From NCBI GenBank assembly GCA_018650445.1, contig JABIFX010000205.1:1-64000 (forward strand): 64,000 bases of DNA, in the 5' to 3' direction. This DNA comes from Fidelibacterota bacterium. GTDB taxonomy: Bacteria > Fidelibacterota > UBA8477 > JABMPR01. The notes beneath the pieces were generated by a model. It had not been told where the DNA came from. It did no database searches and saw only the letters and a program-made list of their open reading frames with translations. The position numbers were made by a program, and so were the translations under genes. Of this stretch, positions 57,394 to 64,000 are shown in pieces (position 1 is the first letter of the stretch; every line of letters begins with the position of its first letter).

Positions 57394-57994
57394 AATCAGC
57401 ATCATCCTGGTGACAGCCATTCTGGTGACCCACGCCAGAAAGGTGTATAGTTTATCATTTGTGAAAGTTTTTTGGATATCTGGGCTGATGTTAGGATTTC
57501 TTCGTGAATATGCGCTTAGCGAAATCATGAAAATCTATAGTTACGGTGACTTCCATATCACCTTCTTTGGCTTGCCCCTCATTTATACTCTATTCTGGAC
57601 CAACATCGCTTATATCGGTTTGACCTGGAGCAATAATTTTCTAGAACGTGAATATTTGAAAGCCAAGCCCTTTGATTATCACTTGCCGCTCATATTTCTC
57701 ACCATGGTTCTAATCTCTTTTTTCTTTGAAGCGCTGCTCTCACAATATGGTCTACTTATCTGGAACGTTGACTCCAGTGCAAAGTTGTGGGGAAACACAC
57801 CAATCCTGGCACCTTTTGCCTATGGATGGACCTCAGTGTTATTTATAAAAAGTTTGAAATTACTTTCTAAAGAGCCGCAGCAAAATTGGCAAGTGCTTGT
57901 ACTCAAGCTCAGTCTAGTTCAACCGTTGGTGGTTATGATTCTCGCAGGTTTGCTACTCTTGTCAAACTTGGCGATTATTCTTGTTCTTTCCTGA
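57377..57994 (+). CDS. Multi-pass membrane protein of unknown function
   Basis: A 205-residue protein with about six hydrophobic segments (IEISIILVTAILVTHA, VFWISGLMLGFLREYAL, ITFFGLPLIYTLFWTNIAYIG, LPLIFLTMVLISFFFEALL, ILAPFAYGWTSVLFI, and a C-terminal LVVMILAGLLLLSNLAIIL). The FFGLPL...W pattern is reminiscent of carotenoid-biosynthesis membrane proteins (CruF-like), but I would not assign that. It overlaps the 61-residue gene and ends 44 bases before tRNA-Leu. Confidence 0.6.
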   Translation: MIWLIEISIILVTAILVTHARKVYSLSFVKVFWISGLMLGFLREYALSEIMKIYSYGDFHITFFGLPLIYTLFWTNIAYIGLTWSNNFLEREYLKAKPFDYHLPLIFLTMVLISFFFEALLSQYGLLIWNVDSSAKLWGNTPILAPFAYGWTSVLFIKSLKLLSKEPQQNWQVLVLKLSLVQPLVVMILAGLLLLSNLAIILVLS

Positions 57995-58038
57995 TTGACA
58001 GAGGCTGGAGGGGGGATTACATTAGCCCGCTTTTTGAT

Positions 58039-58124
58039 GCCCGGGTGGCGGAATTGGTAGACGCGCTAGGTTCAGGTCCTAGTGCACTCTTTTGTGCGTG
58101 CTGGTTCGACTCCAGTCTCGGGCA
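58039..58124 (+). tRNA. tRNA-Leu (anticodon CAG)
   Basis: Acceptor GCCCGGG pairs with CTCGGGC (one G-U pair), discriminator A. The anticodon loop TTCAGGT gives CAG. The variable arm (TGCACTCTTTTGTGC) has a clear stem and the T-arm is CTGGTTCGACTCCAG. The length is 86 bases; CCA is not encoded. Confidence 0.95.
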
Positions 58125-58139
58125 CATTCAGTAAAAATT

Positions 58140-58166
58140 GCCACTGCAGAAATGTAGTGGCTTTTT
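58140..58166 (+). terminator. Terminator after tRNA-Leu(CAG)
   Basis: GCCACT-N10-AGTGGC followed by five T, 15 bases after the tRNA. Confidence 0.8.
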
Positions 58167-58236
58167 AATTTATGAGACTTCGAGAACCTCAGCCTCCTTG
58201 CCTGTAGTAACTTTCAATAACGATTAATAGTGTTTT

Positions 58237-58304
58237 CACCCGAGCGGAGTCGATGGATACCACTACTTCGTCTATTTATCAATCCTTCATCTCAGCTCGG
58301 GGTG
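58237..58304. repeat. REP-like imperfect palindrome
   Basis: CACCCGAGC and GCTCGGGGTG form an imperfect terminal inverted repeat around ~50 bases containing GCGGAGTCGATGG and CATCTCAG. This resembles the common intergenic 'GAGCGGAGTCGA...TCAGCTCGGG' repeats of FCB-group genomes (from memory). It lies in the 275-base gap between tRNA-Leu and the thioesterase operon and is not obviously a terminator. Confidence 0.45.
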
Positions 58305-58407
58305 ATGAAACTCCAGATTAATGCAGACAAATCACTCCAGCATGAACAATCAGCTTCAATCCTGAGAAGTTCTCATTAGCTTATGTGCAATCATAGGAGG
58401 AGTGCAG

Positions 58408-58920
58408 TTGAAGATGGTCGATTATAAGCAGCTTGAGAACACCATCCCCATCGAATTTGGCAAGCAATTCATCTCATTTATAACGGGTGAACATAATGAT
58501 CAGCGAATTTCATTAAAATATCACTTTAATGAAAAGAGTGGGTCGGTTTATGCTGATGTCAAATTTGGTAAACTGGCACAGGGACCGCCAGGGCACACTC
58601 ATGGTGGTGCAATATCAGCAGTTTTTGATGAGCTGATGGGCGCCTGCTGCTGGGTCAATGGTTATCCTGCCATGACCGCCCAATACACAACACGCTTCTT
58701 CAAACCATTACCCCTCGAAAAGAATGTGTTGTATTGTGCCAAAATTAAAATCATTGAAGGCAGTAAAATTTCGCTTAAAGCAAAATTGATTGATGAAACC
58801 AATACTAAATATGCCAGTGCACGAGGACTTTTTATCCTCCAGGATATAGAAAAGTTTAAGCAAATGAACCTGGAGACAGGTGATAAGGTACCATCACTGG
58901 CCCAGACAGGCCAATATTGA
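58408..58920 (+). CDS. Hotdog-fold thioesterase (PaaI/YbgC-like)
   Basis: A ~170-residue acyl-CoA or acyl-ACP thioesterase of the PaaI type. GHTHGGAISAVFDELMG holds the HGG motif and the catalytic-type Asp/Glu helix; TAQYTTRFFKPLPL and KISLKAKLIDE are the following strands. A perfect AGGAGG at 58395-58400 is seven bases from this TTG codon, so I prefer it over the GTG at 58402 (one base away) and the ATG at 58414. It is first of a tight run of five genes ending with the NtrC-type regulator; its role in that group is unclear. Confidence 0.82.
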   Translation: MKMVDYKQLENTIPIEFGKQFISFITGEHNDQRISLKYHFNEKSGSVYADVKFGKLAQGPPGHTHGGAISAVFDELMGACCWVNGYPAMTAQYTTRFFKPLPLEKNVLYCAKIKIIEGSKISLKAKLIDETNTKYASARGLFILQDIEKFKQMNLETGDKVPSLAQTGQY

Positions 58921-58943
58921 GATGAAGAGAAAAGGAGTATAAA

Positions 58944-59135
58944 ATGGCGTGGACATTCAAATTTGAACTCGATAAGTATGAAATAGAGGACCTCAAAATC
59001 GTCCTTGAAAAACTGAAAAAGAAAGATGTGCGCAAAGTGGAAGTCTCTGTAAATGGAGATGTCCGAAAACTGGCGACCAATATGCTGAAAGCCGTTTATG
59101 ACCAGGAGGATTTCTTTAAGGATGATCGCTGGTAA
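58944..59135 (+). CDS. Small conserved-looking protein of unknown function
   Basis: A 63-residue highly charged protein (MAWTFKFELDKYEIEDLKIV, then EKLKKKDVRKVEVSVNGDVR) with no membrane segment. Alternating helix and strand are predicted by eye, like a tiny ferredoxin-type or binding domain. AAAGGAG lies before the ATG, and it is spaced 23 and 24 bases from its neighbours, so it is very likely translated as part of the thioesterase-kinase operon. Function unknown. Confidence 0.65.
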   Translation: MAWTFKFELDKYEIEDLKIVLEKLKKKDVRKVEVSVNGDVRKLATNMLKAVYDQEDFFKDDRW

Positions 59136-59159
59136 CTAAATATCAAAATAGCCAGGTTT

Positions 59160-60065
59160 ATGAATAATATTAATCTTAAAGTTTTACTTCCAGTACTTCT
59201 ATTCCTGGTATGTCTTAGTATTTCTTATGTCTTCATCATGGATGTTGAGACACCCTTGCCAGAAATAGTTTCACAGCCTGGTGAAAAAGATGAGTTAGTA
59301 TATTTCGGTGTCATTTCCAGATATTCTCCCCGTTCAATTGTGAGTGGATATCAACCCCTCATGGAGTATCTCTCTGAAAACACGCCCTACAATTTTAAAT
59401 TAAAACTCAGTCGTAATTATCTTGAAACCGTTGACCAGCTGGCTATGGGGCGCATCGATTTCGCCTCTCTTGGAAATTACACCTATATCCAGGCGCATAA
59501 CAAATACGGAATCAGGTGTATCGCCATGCCTATAAATGCTGAAGGCAGTATTGAGAATTATGACGATATAATAGTTTCTACCCATTCAGAAATTCAATCC
59601 CTCAAAGATCTGAATGGGAAGTCTTTTGCCTTTGCTTCAAAGCAATCATTCAGCTCCTGGATGGGCATCTGGATGCTCAAAGAAGCTGGAGTTGAACTAT
59701 CCGATTTATCTCGCTATGAGAACTTGAGTTATCATGACCTGGTGGCTGAGAAAGTACTGCGCGGAGATTTTGATGCAGGAATGGTCAAAGCAGTTGTTGC
59801 AGAGTCATTTAAAGCCTCAGGCATCAGGGTATTGGCTAGGTCGCCGGCTATTCCCAGTGTGCCGTTAGTGGTTGCGTCCCATGTAGATTCTACCAGGAAG
59901 AGGGTGGTTCAAAACGCATTGTTGCGATTAAATGAACTCATTGCTGCTGGGATAGTCGATACTGAGGGGTGGGATACTGAAGTTGCCAATGGTTTTAGAG
60001 CAGGTCATGACAGCCTATACAATTTCCCTCGTCAATTGTTGAACGAATTGGAATCGTCAAACTAA
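59160..60065 (+). CDS. PhnD-like periplasmic binding protein (sensor component)
   Basis: A 301-residue substrate-binding protein of the phosphate/phosphonate (PhnD/SsuA-type) family. An N-terminal hydrophobic segment (LPVLLFLVCLSISYVFIM) acts as signal or anchor; mature sequence includes FGVISRYSPRSIVSGYQPLMEYL, MGRIDFASLGNYTYIQA, IVSTHSEIQSLKDLNGKSFAF and LRGDFDAGMVKA. No ABC permease or ATPase is adjacent. Instead its stop overlaps the start of a histidine kinase (TAATG), as in three-component systems where a PhnD-type protein presents ligand to the kinase. The ligand is probably an oxyanion or phosphonate-like compound, by family only. Confidence 0.85.
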   Translation: MNNINLKVLLPVLLFLVCLSISYVFIMDVETPLPEIVSQPGEKDELVYFGVISRYSPRSIVSGYQPLMEYLSENTPYNFKLKLSRNYLETVDQLAMGRIDFASLGNYTYIQAHNKYGIRCIAMPINAEGSIENYDDIIVSTHSEIQSLKDLNGKSFAFASKQSFSSWMGIWMLKEAGVELSDLSRYENLSYHDLVAEKVLRGDFDAGMVKAVVAESFKASGIRVLARSPAIPSVPLVVASHVDSTRKRVVQNALLRLNELIAAGIVDTEGWDTEVANGFRAGHDSLYNFPRQLLNELESSN

Positions 60066-61522
60066 TGCGTTTACGTTCTAGTATTCATGATCGACTTGTT
60101 ATCAGGATTGGTGCCAGCCTCGCCCTGGTGATGCTGGTTCTATTTATTGCCATAATGACCTCTCAGAAGGAAGCAATTATTGGGAAGCATCGTATCATCG
60201 CCACCACCATGGTTCAGACAGCAATAATACCTATTAATGATGCTCTCTACTTATCAGAAACGGATAGCGATGATTTTCTTCAGTCATTTTTAAACAATTT
60301 TCTACAAGAATATAGCGATATGGTGAAATATGCCGTCATTCTGGATCAAAACGCTCAGGTCATCGCACATTCTGAGATATCCCAGGTCAAGACCGAATAT
60401 ACGGATATCTATAGTCTTTCTGCTTTGGAAGCCATTGAACCTGTTTTTCACATTTTTAAGAATGATCATGCCGAATGGATCATGGAAATATCGGCACCTC
60501 TTGGACTTATAACGCTTTCCCATGGTGCCGTACGCCTTGGTCTGGATGCCCAACCACTCATAAATGAATTAAGAAGGTCCACATTAATTATCATGGGCTT
60601 ATTTGTTGGGGCACTTCTTTTCGTCGTGGTTGTTGTGCTGCAGATTAGTTATAGTGTCACCAGCAAATTGCGGCATACTGTGCAAGCCATGGATACATTT
60701 GATTTTCAAACCGCTGAACCTCTGGCGTTACCTGAGGCAGATGATGAGATTGGTTTGCTCAACGAGCGCTTTACCAGCCTCCAGAACAGGTTAATAAAAG
60801 CTCGCTCCAGTATGGAAGCAACTAATCAGAACCTTATCCAGACAGAAAAACTGGCGGCAATGGGGCGGATGGCCGCAGGTGTTGCACATGAAATCAATAA
60901 TCCACTCCTGGGTTTAAAGAATTGTCTCCATCTACTACACATTGACCCAGAGAACCAAGTCGATCATATCCGCCTTCTCAGTGACGGGCTTGATCGAATT
61001 GAAGTGATTGTATCAAGATTACTGGAAGGAGCTCGAAAAAAAGCAGGTACCATCAAGGACTATGATTTTAATATGAGTGTTCGCGATGTATTAAACTTGG
61101 TCGGTCATAGGCTTTCCAGGGAAAAAATTGTTACGCAAGTGCATTTGGGTGAGGACATACCAACTGTGTATAATAATAAATCTGGATTTGAAGAAGCACT
61201 CCTGAATATTTGCATGAATGCACTTGATGCTATTGGAAGCGTGGGCACTATTCAACTGACAACTGAGGTCAGGGGTAAGCATGTGGCTGTTATCGTGGGA
61301 GATTCTGGATCTGGAATCCCCAGTGAAGAAAGATCGAAAATGTTTGAACCCTTTGTCACCTCGAAGGAAGTGGGGAAGGGGACAGGGCTGGGGCTATATG
61401 TGTCCCGAGAGATCATAGGAATCATGGGTGGAAATATTAGCTACGCGACCAGTAGCCTGGGTGGGGCTGAATTCACCATTGAACTCCCAATCCACAATGT
61501 GTCAGACGAGGATACGGAATAA
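60065..61522 (+). CDS. Membrane sensor histidine kinase
   Basis: A 485-residue two-component kinase. TM1 is ~16-38 (ALVMLVLFIAIMTS), a ~135-residue periplasmic sensor domain follows, TM2 is ~175-200 (IIMGLFVGALLFVVVVVLQI), then a HAMP region, then HisKA with phospho-acceptor His275 (GVAHEINNPLLGLKNC) and the HATPase domain with N box LLNICMNALDAI, G1 GDSGSGIPSEE and G2 GTGLGLYVSREI. The H-E-I-N-N-P-L form is typical of NtrB-class kinases that pair with NtrC regulators. It is coupled to the PhnD-like gene upstream and is one base from the regulator gene downstream. Confidence 0.95.
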   Translation: MRLRSSIHDRLVIRIGASLALVMLVLFIAIMTSQKEAIIGKHRIIATTMVQTAIIPINDALYLSETDSDDFLQSFLNNFLQEYSDMVKYAVILDQNAQVIAHSEISQVKTEYTDIYSLSALEAIEPVFHIFKNDHAEWIMEISAPLGLITLSHGAVRLGLDAQPLINELRRSTLIIMGLFVGALLFVVVVVLQISYSVTSKLRHTVQAMDTFDFQTAEPLALPEADDEIGLLNERFTSLQNRLIKARSSMEATNQNLIQTEKLAAMGRMAAGVAHEINNPLLGLKNCLHLLHIDPENQVDHIRLLSDGLDRIEVIVSRLLEGARKKAGTIKDYDFNMSVRDVLNLVGHRLSREKIVTQVHLGEDIPTVYNNKSGFEEALLNICMNALDAIGSVGTIQLTTEVRGKHVAVIVGDSGSGIPSEERSKMFEPFVTSKEVGKGTGLGLYVSREIIGIMGGNISYATSSLGGAEFTIELPIHNVSDEDTE

Positions 61523-61523
61523 A

Positions 61524-62876
61524 ATGCTAAAATTATTGCTTGTTGAAGATGAACGCATTAATCGAATTACGCTGAAGAAGTTACTAGAGCATGCAGGTCA
61601 TGCAGTAACTGCCGTAGAAGACGGTACAGCAGGGCTAGAAGCCGTTCAAAATGAAACCTGGGATGTAGTCCTCACCGACTACCGACTCCCCGGTGCTGAC
61701 GGTATTGAAATTCTCGAAGAAGTCAAACGAGTTTCACCTGATACCCAAGTTTTGATTATGACCGCCTTCGCAACAGTTGAGAATGCTTTATCCGCCTTAA
61801 AAAAAGGTGCTTTTGATTATCTCACAAAGCCCTTCGATCCAGATGAATTGTTCCATCTTTTAGCCCGCATCATGGCTGTAAAAGCCCTGAGCTCTGAAAA
61901 CGAACTATTGAGAGCATCACTGGCTGAGTTGAAGGTCTCACCTGATCTCATCGGTCAATCTGATATCATGCGTGATCTTTTTGATAAAGTCAAAATCGTA
62001 GCGGAAAGCGAACATACCGTTCTAATTCAAGGAGCTAGCGGGACAGGTAAGGAAAAAATTGCTAATGCTGTCCAATCACTGAGCCAACGTCGAGAACACC
62101 CCTATGTAAAAATCAATTGTTCTGCCCTCAGTGAAACCCTTTTTGAAACGGAAATGTTTGGTCACGAAAAAGGCGCTTTTACTGGTGCAGTTAAGCGATC
62201 CATAGGTCGCTTCGAACGTGCCAAGGGTGGCACCATCCTACTGGATGATATCGATGATCTGAGTTTACGACTTCAAACCAAACTACTCAGGGTCATCCAG
62301 GAAGGTGAAATCGAACGGGTCGGGGGCACCGAAGTTATTCGTGTAGATGTGAGGATTATTGCAGCCACCAAAGTTGATTTGAAATCTTTGGTAGAGAACA
62401 AGTCCTTTCGAGAGGATTTATACTATCGTCTAAACGTTATAAAACTTATTGTTCCAACTCTGAATGAACGTAAGTCAGACATCCCTTTACTGGCACACTT
62501 CTTTTTGTCCAAACTGAGTGCAGATAAACAGCTTTCACCTGATCTCATTAAGTATCTCATTGACCTGGATTGGCCTGGGAATGTGCGTGAGTTGGAACAC
62601 GTAATCATGCAGATGTCTGTATTTTCAAGAAAATTAGTGATAGATCTGGAGGATATCCCTGATTCATATCTTTCCGTGCAAGGAGATTACGATTCACAGG
62701 ATAATGGTAAAGCATCGCTTACCCAAAAGGTGAACGAGTATGAATTGCAGATTATTAATGAGACCATGGATCAATATCAGGGGAATCAACAAAAGGTGGC
62801 CGATTCATTGGGAATCCCCAGAACCACCCTCAGAAGCAAATTGCTAAAACATGGGCTCATCGATTTAAAGGATTAA
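61524..62876 (+). CDS. NtrC-family sigma-54-dependent response regulator
   Basis: A 450-residue enhancer-binding protein. The receiver domain (1-120) has LLLVEDERINR and phospho-acceptor Asp52 (VVLTDYRLPG). The AAA+ domain (~140-370) has Walker A GASGTGKEKIAN, the sigma-54 contact loop GAFTGA (217-222), Walker B GGTILLDDIDDL and an arginine-finger region. A Fis-type HTH ends the protein (~405-447, QQKVADSLGIPRTTLRSKL). GAFTGA is intact, so it should open sigma-54 promoters. I use the ATG right after the kinase stop, because the 32 residues upstream lie inside the kinase gene. A likely target promoter is at 63099. Confidence 0.95.
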   Translation: MLKLLLVEDERINRITLKKLLEHAGHAVTAVEDGTAGLEAVQNETWDVVLTDYRLPGADGIEILEEVKRVSPDTQVLIMTAFATVENALSALKKGAFDYLTKPFDPDELFHLLARIMAVKALSSENELLRASLAELKVSPDLIGQSDIMRDLFDKVKIVAESEHTVLIQGASGTGKEKIANAVQSLSQRREHPYVKINCSALSETLFETEMFGHEKGAFTGAVKRSIGRFERAKGGTILLDDIDDLSLRLQTKLLRVIQEGEIERVGGTEVIRVDVRIIAATKVDLKSLVENKSFREDLYYRLNVIKLIVPTLNERKSDIPLLAHFFLSKLSADKQLSPDLIKYLIDLDWPGNVRELEHVIMQMSVFSRKLVIDLEDIPDSYLSVQGDYDSQDNGKASLTQKVNEYELQIINETMDQYQGNQQKVADSLGIPRTTLRSKLLKHGLIDLKD

Positions 62877-62975
62877 AGCTATTCCCCGGGCTCGTGAGCC
62901 ATCAGGGACCCTCATCTCACTCTGATAATAGTCTAATCTGAAAGACATATATTTTCCATCAAAGTTATGCGTAAT

Positions 62976-62993
62976 TAGACGACATCTCGTCTA
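62976..62993. promoter_or_regulatory. Inverted repeat, candidate enhancer site for the NtrC-type regulator
   Basis: TAGACGA-CATC-TCGTCTA is a perfect seven-base inverted repeat. Its centre is about 115 bases upstream of the sigma-54-like promoter at 63099, within the usual range for enhancer-binding proteins. It lies 100 bases after the regulator gene itself. Binding is inferred. Confidence 0.5.
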
Positions 62994-63098
62994 TAATGAC
63001 GATATCTGGTCAGCAATATCGTAGTTCCTATTTTATAACCAGTAATAAAAGAAGCTGTAAGAGGAGTAAATACAATAAGAATGAACCCTGAAAGTTCT

Positions 63099-63114
63099 TG
63101 GCACGCCATTTGGA
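63099..63114 (+). promoter_or_regulatory. Sigma-54-type (-24/-12) promoter
   Basis: TGGCACG-CCAT-TTGGA matches the sigma-54 consensus TGGCACG-N4-TTGCW at every defined position except the second base of the -12 GC (G instead of C), with exact spacing. It is 55 bases before the ATG of the 199-residue gene and directly downstream of a sigma-54 activator gene. Confidence 0.6.
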
Positions 63115-63169
63115 ATACATGAGGACTATAAATATAAATAATGATCCATCAAGATAAGGATAACAAGAC

Positions 63170-63769
63170 ATGGCAAAGATTGAATTAGGCAAGATTGTTC
63201 CAAGATGGGAATGGCGAACTTTTGGAGAAGAGTTTGGTGTTGCTGAAGAGAATATCAAAGCCCACGAATGCACCCGCGAAATTGAAAGTAGCGAAGTGTA
63301 CATCCTTTCCAAAAAAAGTGGTGAGAATATCAAGATCAGAGATACACTCATGGATATAAAAGTATTGAGAAATGCTGAGAATGATCTGGAACAATGGTTC
63401 CCAATCATGAAAGCTACCTTTCCAATTGGCGCTGAAGAAGCTGCTGAAGTATTTCAAGCAGCTGGAGTTGAAATTGACCTTAATGAAGGTGATACCTGGC
63501 AATATGATGCCTTTATCTCCCAAATGGTTGATACCAATTCCGATCTTAAAGCGGTAGGCGTATTCAAAAAACGCTACGGCTATATGATTGATGGTGCTAC
63601 GGTTGAAATTGCTGATCTCACTATTGATGGAGAAGCCATCCGGACTACAGCAGTTGAAGATGCAGATCCCGAATTAGTTACAAATCTGGTTAAGAAGCTC
63701 GGTCTCAGTGGATATGAAAACATCAGCTACATCAAAGCCATGCGTCGCATGGTTGGTTTCGAGGACTAG
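63170..63769 (+). CDS. Uncharacterised protein, probably CYTH-like
   Basis: A 199-residue soluble protein without a confident family. The alternating charged strands (VPRWEWRTFGEEF, SSEVYILSKKSGENIKIRD, LMDIKVLRN, VGVFKKRYGYMIDGATVEIADL, IRTTAVEDADPELV) follow the pattern of the CYTH triphosphate-tunnel fold, and the next gene is a clear CYTH protein. A role in binding or hydrolysing triphosphates or polyphosphate is inferred. A sigma-54-like promoter lies 55 bases upstream. Its stop is three bases before the next ATG, so the two are co-expressed. Confidence 0.65.
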   Translation: MAKIELGKIVPRWEWRTFGEEFGVAEENIKAHECTREIESSEVYILSKKSGENIKIRDTLMDIKVLRNAENDLEQWFPIMKATFPIGAEEAAEVFQAAGVEIDLNEGDTWQYDAFISQMVDTNSDLKAVGVFKKRYGYMIDGATVEIADLTIDGEAIRTTAVEDADPELVTNLVKKLGLSGYENISYIKAMRRMVGFED

Positions 63770-63772
63770 ACC

Positions 63773-64000
63773 ATGGGTCAGGAAATAGAACGCAAATTTC
63801 TGGTCACAGCTACAACCTATCGCGAGCTGGCAGAGGGTACGCATTATAAGCAAGGATACCTGAACAGTCAGAAGGAACGTGTTGTACGCGTGCGCACCAT
63901 AGATGAAACAGGTTATATGACCGTTAAGGGGATTACTAAAGGTGCTACCCGGCTGGAATATGAATATAAAATTCCGGCTAAAGATGCTGATGAATTATTG
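63773..64000 (+). CDS. CYTH-domain protein (partial, runs off window)
   Basis: The first 76 residues of a CYTH (CyaB/thiamine-triphosphatase) protein: it starts MGQEIERKFLV, the signature ExExK-type motif, followed by YKQGYLNSQKERVVRVRT and GYMTVKGITKGATRLEYEYKI, all standard tunnel strands. Bacterial members are mostly inorganic triphosphatases or, rarely, class IV adenylate cyclases. It is translated just after the 199-residue CYTH-like protein. The rest lies beyond base 64000. Confidence 0.9.
   Translation, partial: MGQEIERKFLVTATTYRELAEGTHYKQGYLNSQKERVVRVRTIDETGYMTVKGITKGATRLEYEYKIPAKDADELL

Noticed and set aside
57886-58134. 82-codon frame running through tRNA-Leu(CAG)
   Set aside because: It overlaps both a membrane-protein gene and the tRNA; the second half simply translates the tRNA.
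61428-61523. Longer N-terminus for the NtrC-type regulator
   Set aside because: The extra 32 codons lie in another frame inside the histidine kinase gene, and the receiver domain starts exactly at the ATG at 61524.
62889-62900. GGCTC-GT-GAGCC hairpin after the regulator gene as a terminator
   Set aside because: The stem is only five bases and no T-run follows.

Overview
The window looks like chromosome of a Gram-negative, non-photosynthetic bacterium of the Fibrobacterota-Chlorobiota-Bacteroidota (FCB) neighbourhood, most plausibly Candidatus Marinimicrobia (SAR406) or a close relative. This is inferred from gene content only: TonB-dependent receptors without SusD, PorV/PorQ-type outer-membrane proteins, many secreted proteins ending in a 'PNPFNP'-type sorting domain, a GH3/beta-lactamase fusion lipoprotein and RimO/FtsY/PolA housekeeping genes. 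Base composition appears moderate and even, with no sign of a prophage, insertion sequence or CRISPR array.

Layout. 1-2340: tRNA-Cys, a broken tRNA-Leu copy and tRNA-Leu(UAA), then groEL (minus strand) behind a CIRCE-like HrcA operator. 2548-7273 (minus): a GlmU-like nucleotidyltransferase, a GH3-beta-lactamase fusion lipoprotein and dUTPase, facing a divergent ROK regulator (7565). 8835-13398: UVR-domain protein, DDAH/arginine-deiminase-superfamily enzyme, ribosomal protein S20, a Crp-family regulator with MeaB, and a lone type IV pilin-like protein. 13603-22640: a housekeeping run of tatC, polyprenyl synthase, two ABC ATPases, pgsA-like, ftsY, a small palindromic repeat array, rimO and polA.

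23006-57110 is an envelope and secretion region. Three modules each begin with a TonB-dependent receptor followed by a ~680-700-residue secreted protein with a sorting domain; two of them also carry a PorV/PorQ-like protein and two carry a lipoprotein. Modules A (23006-30426) and B (30445-36762) look like a tandem duplication; module C starts at 43657. Between and after them lie secreted beta-propellers, a GHL10-type glycoside hydrolase, an FG-GAP protein, an M23 metallopeptidase and a TolB-like lipoprotein. Seven proteins carry the C-terminal sorting-type domain, so the region is best read as cargo and receptors of a type IX-like secretion route. A fused VTE5-like/VTE6-like (dolichol-kinase family plus DUF92) membrane protein sits at 41609.

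57208-64000 holds two small membrane proteins, tRNA-Leu(CAG), and a tightly packed operon of thioesterase, 63-residue protein, PhnD-like binding protein, histidine kinase and NtrC-type sigma-54 activator. Directly after it, a perfect inverted repeat (62976-62993) and a near-consensus sigma-54 promoter (63099-63114) precede a 199-residue CYTH-like protein and a second CYTH protein that runs off the window. This looks like a self-contained phosphorus-related signalling module and is the most testable new system here, alongside the repeated receptor/sorting-domain/PorV modules.
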